Assembly: GCF_018156225.1 (NCBI RefSeq)
Contig: NZ_JAGTAR010000009.1
Span: forward strand, 1-64,000
DNA length: 64,000 nucleotides
Direction of reading: 5' to 3'
Source: Carboxylicivirga sediminis
GTDB taxonomy: Bacteria > Bacteroidota > Bacteroidia > Bacteroidales > Marinilabiliaceae
A model generated the notes under the pieces. It was not told the DNA's origin and searched no databases. It saw nothing but the letters and a program-made list of their open reading frames with translations. Made by a program: the position numbers and the translations under genes. Of this stretch, positions 36,136 through 44,312 are shown piece after piece (position 1 is the stretch's first letter; each line of letters starts with the position of its first letter).

Positions 36136-36668
36136 TGTGTAAGATTTATTTCTTCTTTTTGGAGCACCCTACAGAATGTATGGCGGTGTTTATTTCTATA
36201 CTGGCGTTGATAACTACGATTATTTTTAATGTTAGGGATCACAAGCATAAGAGATTGTCTGTAAGGCCATTTATGTCTATATCCACTATTAATGAGGTTG
36301 ATAATATAATTGAAGTGTATTTGTATAATGGAGGAACAGGACCAGCTATTTTAGAAGAAATAGAATACACGATTAATGATAAATCATTTACAGATTTTGA
36401 ATACCTAATCGAAGATTGTTTTGAGCACTACAATTGGGTGGAATATCTCAAGTACACAAATGAATACTACCTTCGATCTGTTGAGAGTTATTCTGCTTGT
36501 AGTGGCGATAAACTGGTTTTATTCAAAGGGGATTATAAAGAACTTAATGATCATAAATTCGAAGTGTTTCTTCGGTTTATATATTCAGTAAGCGTAAAAG
36601 TTGTTTACTCAGATATTTACGACAAGCAATATGTTTTCGAAACCAATAAAAAAAGCAATAACAAATGA
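36135..36668 (+). CDS. Membrane-anchored protein, paralogue A (moron operon, gene 2)
   Basis: A 177-aa protein with one N-terminal membrane segment (about 15-34), then a basic hinge and the phrase KRLSVRPF, followed by a beta-rich soluble domain containing YNGGTGPAILEEIEY. The next gene has the same layout and matching phrases, so the two are paralogues. Its start and stop overlap the neighbours (1 and 4 bases). Confidence 0.6.
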   Translation: MCKIYFFFLEHPTECMAVFISILALITTIIFNVRDHKHKRLSVRPFMSISTINEVDNIIEVYLYNGGTGPAILEEIEYTINDKSFTDFEYLIEDCFEHYNWVEYLKYTNEYYLRSVESYSACSGDKLVLFKGDYKELNDHKFEVFLRFIYSVSVKVVYSDIYDKQYVFETNKKSNNK

Positions 36669-37240
36669 ATGATTCAATATGGTGTGGGATATACTGCTTC
36701 ATAAGAGACAATGCCGCCATATTGGTTGCTTTTATGAGTTTTGTGGTGTCTGTTCTAGCATTAAGGTATACCGTTCGAGCTGGTAAAAAGGAGCAAGAAC
36801 ATAAGGAACTGTCGGTGAAACCATTTATTTGTCTATTAAAAAAGCCACAACCTACAGGTGAATTTCAATGCATTATAGAAAATAATGGAATTGGTCCCGC
36901 AATTATAAAAAGGGTAATATACTATTGGTTAGATGAAGAGTTTGATAGTTGTGAGAAGTTTTGGGATGCCTTTATTCATTTTGTAAGAGGTAAGGTAAGT
37001 ATTGGTTTTAGAAATGTTGCTCGTTCAGTTATCAATAAAGATGTTGTACTGAAAGAAGGTGCCAATATGAATATAGTGAAAGGTGAACTAATTTGCTCTA
37101 ATAAGGCTGAATTTAAGACGTTTATCAATTTCTTTAATGGAATTAGAATTCGCGTTGAGTTTCAGGATTTGTATGGCAATGAATTTTTATTTGATACATC
37201 TAAGAAGATAATCAATGAACAAATTTGTAAAAAAGACTAA
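36665..37240 (+). CDS. Membrane-anchored protein, paralogue B (moron operon, gene 3)
   Basis: A 191-aa protein, paralogue of the previous one: membrane segment about 14-33, then KELSVKPF and ENNGIGPAIIKRVIYYW. The domain (SV[RK]PF followed by NG-x-GPAI) recurs in many bacterial membrane proteins of unknown role, often in accessory DNA. A pair of divergent copies suggests a hetero-oligomer. The operon ends here; bases 37241-37335 hold no gene. Confidence 0.6.
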   Translation: MNDSIWCGIYCFIRDNAAILVAFMSFVVSVLALRYTVRAGKKEQEHKELSVKPFICLLKKPQPTGEFQCIIENNGIGPAIIKRVIYYWLDEEFDSCEKFWDAFIHFVRGKVSIGFRNVARSVINKDVVLKEGANMNIVKGELICSNKAEFKTFINFFNGIRIRVEFQDLYGNEFLFDTSKKIINEQICKKD

Positions 37241-37335
37241 AGAGTTACTTTAGTATATGGATTGCTTATTTACATTTCACATACAATAGAGTTGTTCTAT
37301 CTATTTTAACCAAAACGCCTTAACTTTATGTGTTA

Positions 37336-37563
37336 ATGGAAACAGTATTTCAACATAGTATCACTCAAGAGGAGAAAGAAGCCATTGGTGTTTATTTCCC
37401 TAATGAAGTTGCCTATCTGAGGGTTCTTGGAAAAGAGACGGCCTTATTTCATTTAGCCTTTCTTTACAATCATCGAAACGATATCGAAAAGGCCGAATTC
37501 TATGCTAATCAACTCCCGGAACAAGATAAGCTTGACTGTCTAAGAACTATGCATCACCCTTAA
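37336..37563 (+). CDS. Small conserved-looking protein (75 aa)
   Basis: The longest frame starts at a GTG (37330); I take the ATG at 37336 (METVFQHSITQ). The protein is helical, resembling one or two TPR-like helices (FHLAFLYNHRNDIEKAEFYA). Its last 17 bases overlap the 3' end of the convergent MuF-zincin gene. It might be a small partner or immunity protein for that C-terminal domain, but only position suggests it. Confidence 0.55.
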   Translation: METVFQHSITQEEKEAIGVYFPNEVAYLRVLGKETALFHLAFLYNHRNDIEKAEFYANQLPEQDKLDCLRTMHHP

Positions 37564-39424
37564 GGAGTTTCATAAATTCGCTTTTCCTCCAATATAGACA
37601 TTCGGAAATCGCATTAGCAGCTTTTACATTATACTGCTTAAAGAAGGTAGCTATATAGCTTGACATGTCCTCATATGGTTTACTTTGGATGATGTCTTTA
37701 AAATAATTGTAAGCAACCTTTTCGTCGATACTATAGTGCTTAAGCGCCGTTCTGAAGTTATCCAGTAAGTTCTTATATCCGAATCCTTCCTCAATAATTG
37801 CCTTCTGATGATAAGCCTTACCACCTAGCTGTTTTAAAAAGCCATCGTATGAATGACGCGCACAGAATTGATTCAATGTTTCCATTGGCACCTTTCTTAG
37901 GTCGGTGCCGTATTTGTAGTGATGCCAACCTTTTGCACCGGCATGTCGAATCTCATGCCATAAACTTTCGACTGCATATTCCTGGTTAAAGGTCAATGGC
38001 TTATTCTTTTGTATAGCCACAAAAGCTTCTTTCAGTGCTTGTGCTGGATTATAACCTCCACCAACATCATAAAAAGCATCTCTGATAGCAATCGAATTGC
38101 CATTTTCAATAGCATATCTACCTGTGAGCGTATTATATGAGCGGCTATTGTGCATCATGCCGTTCATGTTTTGACGGATAGATACTTTGTTAAGCTTGCC
38201 ATGAAACTTATTTGGAAACTCAGAGGCGTAGGAGTGTATGACATCCCTAATTAATTGATTAGTAACATTGCCACCATTACGAAGTAGCTTAGCTGTCTTT
38301 GAGAGACTTTCATGTTTGGGTTTAATTGGCTCCACACTCTCCACCACCAGCTTAATAGCTCTCTTATTGCCCATCTTCGGCACATAGGCCCCATTCTTAA
38401 ATACAAAGTTATCTTGCAGCCAATACGGTTCGTTCTTCCATCCGCGAAACCTGGTTGTGTTAGCAGCAATGTATTTGTTGGCATTATCAGGCAGCGTTTG
38501 AACGTATTGTTTCGAAGCGTCTAAGTCGCCATGCAAATGCTTCACAAAGTCATCCTGAGAGAGCAGGACCGGCACTGAGTAGCAGATACAATTTGGGTGC
38601 CAGCCGATAAATTTGAAGCCCTTTGGATATTGGCCTTGCATGTAATCGCAAATATCGACCATCGGATGTGCATTGGATAACTTCACCTCAACGCCAAGTA
38701 TCGTTTCATTATCCTTCCAACGCTCATGATCAGCCGAACGATACGCCATGTTCGTTTCAGTGCGTGATATACGTAAAGCATTTTGAACAGCACTGCGATA
38801 TACACCTTGGCCCGGGTGATAGTTACGAGCTGGTTTGGATAGTTCCAGCTTGCCGGTTTTAGGATTTAAAACTCTTCGAAAGCGTTTATCCGGATTATTC
38901 AGATATTGGCGCAAATCACGTGCTATCTCAGCGGCACTTCGGCCTGTTGCAATACCTCCCTGCAGGAAAAGTTCAATATGTATCTTATTTTGCTTCGACA
39001 GGTTCCATACACGAGAAGATAAATCAATACCATCCATCTTGCGCTTTTGAAATGCGGCCAGTGCATCCATATTACGCACGAACAGGCCTTCTTTAACAGC
39101 CGACGAAAGACCCATTCCTTCGATGTAATTTTTGAAGATACTGTCATTCTTCATGTCTGATAGGTTCCATCCGGCTTGCTGTTGAGCCTGTATGATATCT
39201 AATACATCCTGATGAAAAGAAGCCAGCTCCATTTCAATGGCATTCTCAATTCGCGAATTACGAATCCACACCGAGTTGCGATTGTTGGCCGTCCATTTTG
39301 CCAGGTGAGGACTAACGTTGCGCACCAAATCATTGAAGGCGCTATTGATTAACGCCTCCTGAGCTATCAACCGTTGAATAAGCTGCCTCTCGTAGTTCGA
39401 TATAGTTTTGGTGAGTACTGGCAT
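37547..39424 (-). CDS. MuF head morphogenesis protein with C-terminal zincin domain
   Basis: A 625-aa protein. Residues 1-320 are phage Mu gpF-like (minor head protein): RISRTETNMAYRSADHERWK near 215-235 and the Cys/His region HPNCICYSVP near 276-285. The C-terminal part (about 370-625) is extra and holds SLWHEIRHAG, an HExxH zinc site (H490-E491-H494), then GFGYKNLL. MuF proteins with toxin-like C-termini are known from temperate phages; here the cargo would be a peptidase. It starts one base into the portal stop. Confidence 0.8.
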   Translation of the reverse strand: MPVLTKTISNYERQLIQRLIAQEALINSAFNDLVRNVSPHLAKWTANNRNSVWIRNSRIENAIEMELASFHQDVLDIIQAQQQAGWNLSDMKNDSIFKNYIEGMGLSSAVKEGLFVRNMDALAAFQKRKMDGIDLSSRVWNLSKQNKIHIELFLQGGIATGRSAAEIARDLRQYLNNPDKRFRRVLNPKTGKLELSKPARNYHPGQGVYRSAVQNALRISRTETNMAYRSADHERWKDNETILGVEVKLSNAHPMVDICDYMQGQYPKGFKFIGWHPNCICYSVPVLLSQDDFVKHLHGDLDASKQYVQTLPDNANKYIAANTTRFRGWKNEPYWLQDNFVFKNGAYVPKMGNKRAIKLVVESVEPIKPKHESLSKTAKLLRNGGNVTNQLIRDVIHSYASEFPNKFHGKLNKVSIRQNMNGMMHNSRSYNTLTGRYAIENGNSIAIRDAFYDVGGGYNPAQALKEAFVAIQKNKPLTFNQEYAVESLWHEIRHAGAKGWHHYKYGTDLRKVPMETLNQFCARHSYDGFLKQLGGKAYHQKAIIEEGFGYKNLLDNFRTALKHYSIDEKVAYNYFKDIIQSKPYEDMSSYIATFFKQYNVKAANAISECLYWRKSEFMKLLKGDA

Positions 39425-40845
39425 TATTCCTGACTACCGATGATTGTATCGCCTTCTCTGGATGCGTTGCTTTGCTGCTCTTTGCGGATACTTTCAAGCT
39501 CTTTCTTCTTGTCTTTAGCCAATGGGTTATTGTCAATAATAGTTTCGAGACTCATAACACCATCCGCTTTGGCCTGACCAAGCGATTCGAGCCATTCTTT
39601 GAGGTCGTCAGGAATCGGATCGTTATGCTTCACCTCGATATCAGCTTCTTCAAGGTCTTTTTTGTATTTTGATTCCCAATAGCCAATACCGGCAATTACA
39701 ACTGATACCATACGCTGAATAGCTTCACCGAAGGTCTCTTGGTTTTCCTGTGCTTTAAGAAGTGCATCAAGGAACATCATTTTAAGAGCGATGCCCGATA
39801 GATTGGCACCAATACCTTTCACGTTATCGAAGGATAAATCAGGTGTTGAAGTCATGGAGAAAATGCCGTTCCAAAGCTGCTCAAGCTCCAACTTTGTACT
39901 GTCCGGCATCTGATCCCAGGTTAGGTATTCTGCATCACCATGTGACACCTTGCCATCGCCACTCAAGTTCTTTTCCATCTTAAACTTCACCATCTTCCCA
40001 ACCTTGTCTTTACCTGGCAAGCTTTCAACCTCTCCAAAAAGCTTTAATAATGGTTCAGCGAAGTAATCGTTCGAATCAGCTAAACGACTTAGACGCATTT
40101 CAAAAGCATCCATTAGTGTTACGATATCCTCCCACTCAGGCTGACTCTGTTCGGCATATACAACAGGTATTTTTCCAAAGAGATTCTTCTTCGCCGTCAT
40201 CTGATAATCACCACTCTCCTTTGTGAAGGTGGTAATCTGTTCGGCGGTATAAACCTCAACAACAGTAACATCCTTATCATCCTCGTTCTTGGTCTTGTAA
40301 CGCCGTGTAAAGGCGTCCATGTCCTTGTACTTATCAAAGTGAGGATAAAACTCACCACTTTCACTATCAAGCAAAGACACTCTCAGCCCCATCACCTTAT
40401 CATCCTCTTCGCCTTCAGTAATAGGGTAGAAGAGAAGAGCCGCTTTTGTCTCGATCATCACGGTGCGAACAAACTTCTTGATGTTATTCTTCATCTTCAG
40501 CTTCTTCTCCCAGGTTGTCTTAAACAGGTTAAATGCATCATCCGCATCACCGCCGGAAGACACCACCATGTCGCCACCAACACAGAAGGCAACGGCAGTA
40601 CGCACAATCTTTTTAGGAAAGTTAAAGACCAGCTTAGCTACCTCAACAATCTTCTTATCGGTTCCTTCGCCAATAATCTTGTTTTCACGCTTGCCAACCG
40701 ACTTACTCCGTCGTTCACGCTTGCCTTTATATTCGTCGATATATTCTTCCGTTTTACGGTCGTCTATCGTGTCTTTGGTTAGCTCCGATATGATTTTATC
40801 ATAGTCTTTACCGTGCTTTGCAAGGAGGTCTTTAAATGAGGGCAT
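39424..40845 (-). CDS. Portal protein (SPP1 gp6-like)
   Basis: A 473-aa portal directly after terminase-region genes and before MuF. It has the family pattern: an early basic region, FCVGGDMV, the FGKIPVVYAEQSQPEW clip/wing phrase near 225-245, the DAFEMRLSRLADSNDYFAEP helix and the GIALKMMFLDALLKAQENQE stem near 345-365. It forms the dodecameric DNA entry ring. The C-terminal tail is polar. An exact late motif lies 14 bases before its ATG. Confidence 0.85.
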   Translation of the reverse strand: MPSFKDLLAKHGKDYDKIISELTKDTIDDRKTEEYIDEYKGKRERRSKSVGKRENKIIGEGTDKKIVEVAKLVFNFPKKIVRTAVAFCVGGDMVVSSGGDADDAFNLFKTTWEKKLKMKNNIKKFVRTVMIETKAALLFYPITEGEEDDKVMGLRVSLLDSESGEFYPHFDKYKDMDAFTRRYKTKNEDDKDVTVVEVYTAEQITTFTKESGDYQMTAKKNLFGKIPVVYAEQSQPEWEDIVTLMDAFEMRLSRLADSNDYFAEPLLKLFGEVESLPGKDKVGKMVKFKMEKNLSGDGKVSHGDAEYLTWDQMPDSTKLELEQLWNGIFSMTSTPDLSFDNVKGIGANLSGIALKMMFLDALLKAQENQETFGEAIQRMVSVVIAGIGYWESKYKKDLEEADIEVKHNDPIPDDLKEWLESLGQAKADGVMSLETIIDNNPLAKDKKKELESIRKEQQSNASREGDTIIGSQE

Positions 40846-40859
40846 AATGCATTTTAGCT

Positions 40860-40869
40860 TAAAATAGAA
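40860..40869 (-). promoter_or_regulatory. Late-motif copy (exact), portal-MuF genes
   Basis: TTCTATTTTA on the minus strand, 14 bases before the portal ATG. Confidence 0.65.
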
Positions 40870-40936
40870 GCTGTATGCAGTTACGTATAATATATTGGTT
40901 GATAGGTGGGATTATATGTAATTAGAGATAATATGT

Positions 40937-40944
40937 TAGCTTTG
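40937..40944 (+). promoter_or_regulatory. -7 box upstream of the 59-aa + gene
   Basis: TAGCTTTG fits TAnnTTTG. It lies 71 bases before the ATG at 41016. No good -33 TTG is seen at the right spacing. Confidence 0.35.
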
Positions 40945-41015
40945 TGGGGCCAAAGGGCGACTGTTGTGGTTCCGAAGGTGCAACAGCATTTTATTAACTT
41001 TTTAACACAACTGAT

Positions 41016-41195
41016 ATGACAATTTTAGAAATAGTGGGGTTGATTGGCTCCGCGATAACAATCTATAATGCCATAAAGGGTGTGTATCGTAAACATTTTG
41101 CTGAAAATAAACTTTCCGACGATAACAAAGAGATAACAAATGATGCTACAGTAGAAATACGTGCATACCCTTTGGCAATAATAAGCCCCTTTTAG
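41016..41195 (+). CDS. Small membrane protein (59 aa)
   Basis: An ORF starting MTILEIVGLIGSAITIYNAI: a short hydrophobic N-terminal helix (4-22) followed by a charged tail (NKLSDDNKEITND). Its stop codon lies inside a strong terminator hairpin, and a -7 box precedes it, so it looks like a free-standing small gene. It is convergent with the phage gene at 41204. Possible toxin-like or regulatory membrane peptide; function unknown. Confidence 0.5.
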   Translation: MTILEIVGLIGSAITIYNAIKGVYRKHFAENKLSDDNKEITNDATVEIRAYPLAIISPF

Positions 41196-41208
41196 GGGCT
41201 TTCTTATT
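41183..41208. terminator. Bidirectional terminator
   Basis: AAGCCCCT and AGGGGCTT form a perfect stem around TTT, followed by TCTTATTTT on the + side. It includes the stop of the 59-aa gene and lies at the 3' end of the convergent gene. Confidence 0.85.
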
Positions 41209-41599
41209 TTATTTGCAACTCTTCACCAGTTAATTCAAACCAAAGGTTCTGCAACCTATGAACGTGCTTGATATACGTTTCCTTGTACTCATTATCAGCG
41301 ATAACAAGCATATATCCTAAATCACCTCTATCAACAAAGCTGTAGATTGAATCACCTTTGGTCCAGTAGCCAAGTTCATCTTTGGTGAAGCCGAAGTTTT
41401 GGAAATAATGATTTGTGAGGGGGATGGGTTTTAAGTCTTTAAAATACCAGGTTAGAGGATGACCAAACATAGCTTCTGTGTGCTGTTCAACCTTACAATC
41501 TTCTTGTCTCAAAAATTCAAATCCATCTATTCTAAAAGGACATTGAGCTGGATTGCTAACATTAATAAGGTTCCCAATCCTTAGTTCGTTTGCTTGCAT
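41204..41599 (-). CDS. Conserved phage protein (NELRIGN type)
   Basis: A 131-aa protein with the N-terminal phrase ANELRIGNLI and C-terminal HVHRLQNLWFELTGEELQI. I recall this frame as a common small protein of Bacteroidota phages and conjugative elements, with no known function. It is the last of five overlapping small genes (42584 to 41204) read as one transcript. Confidence 0.7.
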   Translation of the reverse strand: MQANELRIGNLINVSNPAQCPFRIDGFEFLRQEDCKVEQHTEAMFGHPLTWYFKDLKPIPLTNHYFQNFGFTKDELGYWTKGDSIYSFVDRGDLGYMLVIADNEYKETYIKHVHRLQNLWFELTGEELQIK

Positions 41600-41775
41600 G
41601 GCTTATTCTTTATTGGATAACTAAAATCAACATGAATAAACGGTAGTGAGAAGCCGAAATAAAAGCGTTCACCTACCATATTAGCGCCTATCATTAAACC
41701 GATATCGAATTCTAAATAGATATCGATAATAAAGCCGTTTTTGAAGGTTATTTCACGTAGTTTCATACCATTCAA
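41581..41775 (-). CDS. Hypothetical small protein
   Basis: A 64-aa protein overlapping both neighbours by about 20 bases. Met4 (41766) is an equally good start. It is beta-rich and aromatic (GERFYFGFSLPFIHVDF) without a clear membrane helix. The tight overlap with flanking genes supports translation. Confidence 0.5.
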   Translation of the reverse strand: MNGMKLREITFKNGFIIDIYLEFDIGLMIGANMVGERFYFGFSLPFIHVDFSYPIKNKPCKQTN

Positions 41776-41968
41776 TTATTTCTTTAATACCGGCTCCAAA
41801 AAAGCGCCACTTATTATGTGAGTAATCATAAACAGCCGTTGCATTGCGTTCTTTGCCTTGGATTGTTAGGCACTTAGCAAAAACAGGTGAGCTGGTTGTA
41901 CCATCGTAAAAACCTGATTTAGGAGGAAGTTCTTGCGGTGTATACACTGTAAATTCAATAGTTTTCAT
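41753..41968 (-). CDS. Hypothetical small protein
   Basis: A 71-aa protein (KTIEFTVYTPQELPPKSGFY at the front, WRFFGAGIKEIIEWYE at the end). The pattern resembles small phage proteins that display input fields for DNA modification or regulation, but no family can be named. It overlaps the upstream gene by 4 bases. Confidence 0.55.
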   Translation of the reverse strand: MKTIEFTVYTPQELPPKSGFYDGTTSSPVFAKCLTIQGKERNATAVYDYSHNKWRFFGAGIKEIIEWYETT

Positions 41969-42360
41969 ACCTCCACATTTTTAAGGGTTAATTCTCCTTT
42001 TGTTGCTTCGAATAGATCACCTAAAGTTGTACAATTAAAATTCCAATTGCCTAAACTGTCTGTTCTTGCAATAAATTTGTTGTTAACAAACAGGTCTTTA
42101 ATTGGAGAATGATGTGTGTATGGTTCGATTCTTACATCTTCAAAAATCACCTTCTTTTCGGCTTCTCTGAACTGCTTAACTTTAACCTGATAGTTTTCAC
42201 ATGGAGCGATAGGACATTTCTTATTATTCACAAACATCTCTTTCGTCAATGGCTGCTTGAGGAACTCATTGTAACGATAGATTAAATCAGATTCCTTCCA
42301 TCCGTCAGCCTTCATAATATCAACAAACTGACTTAGCGTGTATCCTTGTGTGATTTTCAT
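41965..42360 (-). CDS. Hypothetical phage protein
   Basis: A 131-aa protein. It begins with a possible helix-turn-helix (YTLSQFVDIMKADGWKESDL), and a short Cys pair motif (CPIAPC, 48-53) follows. It overlaps both neighbours by 4 bases (ATGA) and belongs to the small-gene transcript. Function unknown. Confidence 0.55.
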   Translation of the reverse strand: MKITQGYTLSQFVDIMKADGWKESDLIYRYNEFLKQPLTKEMFVNNKKCPIAPCENYQVKVKQFREAEKKVIFEDVRIEPYTHHSPIKDLFVNNKFIARTDSLGNWNFNCTTLGDLFEATKGELTLKNVEV

Positions 42361-42584
42361 GACTTAAATAATTCAGGTTGTCTCTCTTTTAATGCTTCAT
42401 ATCCCTGTTCAGGCCCAAGAACAGAACTTCTCCACCATCCGGCGGTTTCAATTACACCAGAAAACACCACACCGCATATCGAGCGAACATCGGCGATTCT
42501 TACAAACATTTCTTTCGGATAAAAGCGCATGTCTTTGAATTCATCTAGTGTGCGTGTAAATACAGCAATTTTCAAATTATCCAT
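42357..42584 (-). CDS. Hypothetical small protein
   Basis: A 75-aa protein leading the small-gene transcript 42584-41204. An exact late motif lies 23 bases before the ATG. It is aromatic and slightly basic, without recognised domains. Confidence 0.55.
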   Translation of the reverse strand: MDNLKIAVFTRTLDEFKDMRFYPKEMFVRIADVRSICGVVFSGVIETAGWWRSSVLGPEQGYEALKERQPELFKS

Positions 42585-42607
42585 ACTTCATCATTATTGG
42601 TTCACAA

Positions 42608-42617
42608 TAAAATAGAA
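42608..42617 (-). promoter_or_regulatory. Late-motif copy (exact), small-gene transcript
   Basis: TTCTATTTTA on the minus strand, 23 bases before the ATG at 42584. It directly follows the hairpin listed next. Confidence 0.65.
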
Positions 42618-42618
42618 A

Positions 42619-42646
42619 GTCCAGTCTATTAGTTAATAAACTGGAC
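42619..42646 (-). terminator. Hairpin upstream of the late motif
   Basis: GTCCAGT...ACTGGAC forms a 7-bp stem extended by TATTA/TAATA. On the minus strand it is followed by TTTCTATTTT, so it may terminate the upstream transcript (SSB-like gene) right before a new one begins. Confidence 0.55.
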
Positions 42647-42758
42647 ATCCAAAACAAGCAAGCAAGTATCAGAATTGAGATAGGAGAGATGCACCTGAGG
42701 TGAAGGACCCTTTATCAATGGTTTCTCTTCAGTGGCAAATAGGTGAATAGTTCATTCA

Positions 42759-43160
42759 CTAAAAAGGAAGGTCCTCTTCCGGACTGTCAGGCGTCAGGTC
42801 GGCTGGTTGCGTCAACTCCTGGTTGTTCGTTCCTTGGAAGCTGGAAGCGTCCTGCTCGGGAATGTATGAAGTATTAACCTCAATCTTCCACGGTTCCAGA
42901 TTGGTGAAATAGCTCACTTTGCCATCTTTCTCCCATTTCTTACCTCGGATGTTGAACAATACTTTGATGAAGTGGCCTATTTCGTGACCATCAATCAAAG
43001 AGCATCTATCACCAGTCAGTTGAAACTTGATGAAATCGTTCCATTCCTGGTTCTTTTCGTTGATGACTTCAATAACAAATTCACGCTTGTAAAAGCGGTT
43101 TCCTAGTTCTTGTACGTGGCCTTTTTCACGTAGATAGCCGGTTAGTTCGAAGTTTGGCAT
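42759..43160 (-). CDS. SSB-like OB-fold protein (DUF3127-like)
   Basis: A 133-aa protein. Residues 1-95 have the DUF3127/OB-fold pattern (ELTGYLREKGHVQELGNRFY, KREFVIEVINEKNQEWNDFI). The C-terminus is disordered and ends EEDLPF, very close to the acidic tip (DDDIPF) with which bacterial SSB recruits partners. It probably binds single-stranded DNA and phage or host repair enzymes. It overlaps the upstream gene by 19 bases. Confidence 0.75.
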   Translation of the reverse strand: MPNFELTGYLREKGHVQELGNRFYKREFVIEVINEKNQEWNDFIKFQLTGDRCSLIDGHEIGHFIKVLFNIRGKKWEKDGKVSYFTNLEPWKIEVNTSYIPEQDASSFQGTNNQELTQPADLTPDSPEEDLPF

Positions 43161-43549
43161 GGTACAATGGGTTTGATTATCTTACCTAAAGTTAAAACAA
43201 AATATCGTTTCCCTTTCGTAGCTCCCCAATCAGGGTTTCCGGTGTCGATATTGATGTTGAGCTTTTCAATTTCGAACTGATCGCGCGTTTTGGAATAGCC
43301 ATTGGAAAAGGTGATGGTGTCGAAGGGTTTGAAGGTGAATAAGCCCTTATCAAAGCCTTTTTGAAGCTTCTGAATGATATCCCCATGAAACACATTCCAA
43401 GCCCACCAATCGTTTGAGCAATGGATTCCTTCGTACAATAAGAGCCTGCTACACCAATAAGGCGTAATCTCACGGTATTCTTCCTCTTTGATGCCATTTC
43501 TCACCATGTCAAACCAATGGCGCAGGAGGTTAAGGTGTAGTGTTTTCAT
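43142..43549 (-). CDS. ASCH-domain-like phage protein
   Basis: A 135-aa protein whose opening (HLNLLRHWFDMVRNGIKEEE, then YREITPYW) matches ASCH/PUA-like phage proteins, which are thought to bind modified nucleotides or RNA. The C-terminal YFVLTLGKI strand also fits. It lies between an SSB-like and a membrane gene, overlapping both by about 20 bases. Substrate unknown. Confidence 0.65.
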   Translation of the reverse strand: MKTLHLNLLRHWFDMVRNGIKEEEYREITPYWCSRLLLYEGIHCSNDWWAWNVFHGDIIQKLQKGFDKGLFTFKPFDTITFSNGYSKTRDQFEIEKLNINIDTGNPDWGATKGKRYFVLTLGKIIKPIVPCQTSN

Positions 43550-43802
43550 CGTCCTTCGGTATTAAGTGAAACTCTTTTTTAATCTCCTCAACCATGCCTG
43601 ACGCGCCATCTTTGCAGCCTTTTTTATAGCCCTGCAAACGTCCTTGACTCTGAAACAATGTGATTGCAATGGATATAAAAAACCAAGCAACCATTGGTCG
43701 CCAATCGTTTAGTTTTATACTGAAAGGATTCAATGTGATTTGTAACCCTCCGACGTAACAAAGGGCCACTAATGCGATTATTATTTGAATAGCTGTTTTC
43801 AT
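43530..43802 (-). CDS. Small two-segment membrane protein
   Basis: A 90-aa protein with hydrophobic segments at about 3-20 and 33-52, then a charged tail with a Gly-rich turn (GYKKGCKDGASGM). It overlaps the start of the ASCH-like gene and is itself overlapped by the upstream gene by 4 bases. Confidence 0.55.
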   Translation of the reverse strand: MKTAIQIIIALVALCYVGGLQITLNPFSIKLNDWRPMVAWFFISIAITLFQSQGRLQGYKKGCKDGASGMVEEIKKEFHLIPKDDENTTP

Positions 43803-44227
43803 GCTCTCAACTCGTCTAAAATTTCCAATGCTTTATATGAATCTTCGATAGTCACGGTGTACTTATCGGCGTGTGCAAGCACCTTTGCTGCTATCTTTTC
43901 AGTGTCCTTTTCGTCGTTGTTTTCACGAAGGCGCTTCACCAATGGACGCACATCCCAAATAGGGAAGGGGTAGCGTGACGAAAGCTTTTCGGATAGTGGA
44001 GTGAACTCGTCTTCCTCGGGAGCTGGCAGGTGTTCCATCCGATCTACAAAGTCGCGGATTGCTTTGTCTGACCATGGGCATTTTTCTTTCTGCTTTGAGG
44101 TTTTTAAATCAACATTGCCACCGTAAACAGTGAATAGATAAACATTGTGGAAGAAATCAATCGTCGCAACAATTGAAAACATTAGGACCATAAAAGGCCA
44201 TGCGAAAAAGCGTTTTACATACTTCAT
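43799..44227 (-). CDS. Membrane-anchored hypothetical protein
   Basis: A 142-aa protein with an N-terminal membrane segment (about 9-34) and a soluble, acidic, helical remainder. It leads the transcript 44227-42759. An exact late motif lies 58 bases upstream, with a perfect operator-like palindrome between motif and ATG. Function unknown. Confidence 0.55.
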   Translation of the reverse strand: MKYVKRFFAWPFMVLMFSIVATIDFFHNVYLFTVYGGNVDLKTSKQKEKCPWSDKAIRDFVDRMEHLPAPEEDEFTPLSEKLSSRYPFPIWDVRPLVKRLRENNDEKDTEKIAAKVLAHADKYTVTIEDSYKALEILDELRA

Positions 44228-44261
44228 AGTTATTGAATCTTAGTTGTTCGATATTGGCACA

Positions 44262-44280
44262 TGTTCACGGAGCGTGAACA
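44262..44280 (-). promoter_or_regulatory. Perfect palindrome TGTTCACG-gag-CGTGAACA
   Basis: Eight-base arms and a 3-base centre between the late motif and the ATG at 44227. It could be an operator or a 5' UTR hairpin. It is the only late-motif promoter with such a palindrome downstream. Confidence 0.55.
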
Positions 44281-44285
44281 CATGA

Positions 44286-44295
44286 TAAAATAGAA
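44286..44295 (-). promoter_or_regulatory. Late-motif copy (exact), 44227 gene
   Basis: TTCTATTTTA on the minus strand, 58 bases before the ATG at 44227. Confidence 0.6.
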
Positions 44296-44312
44296 TGGTG
44301 TGTATTTACGGA

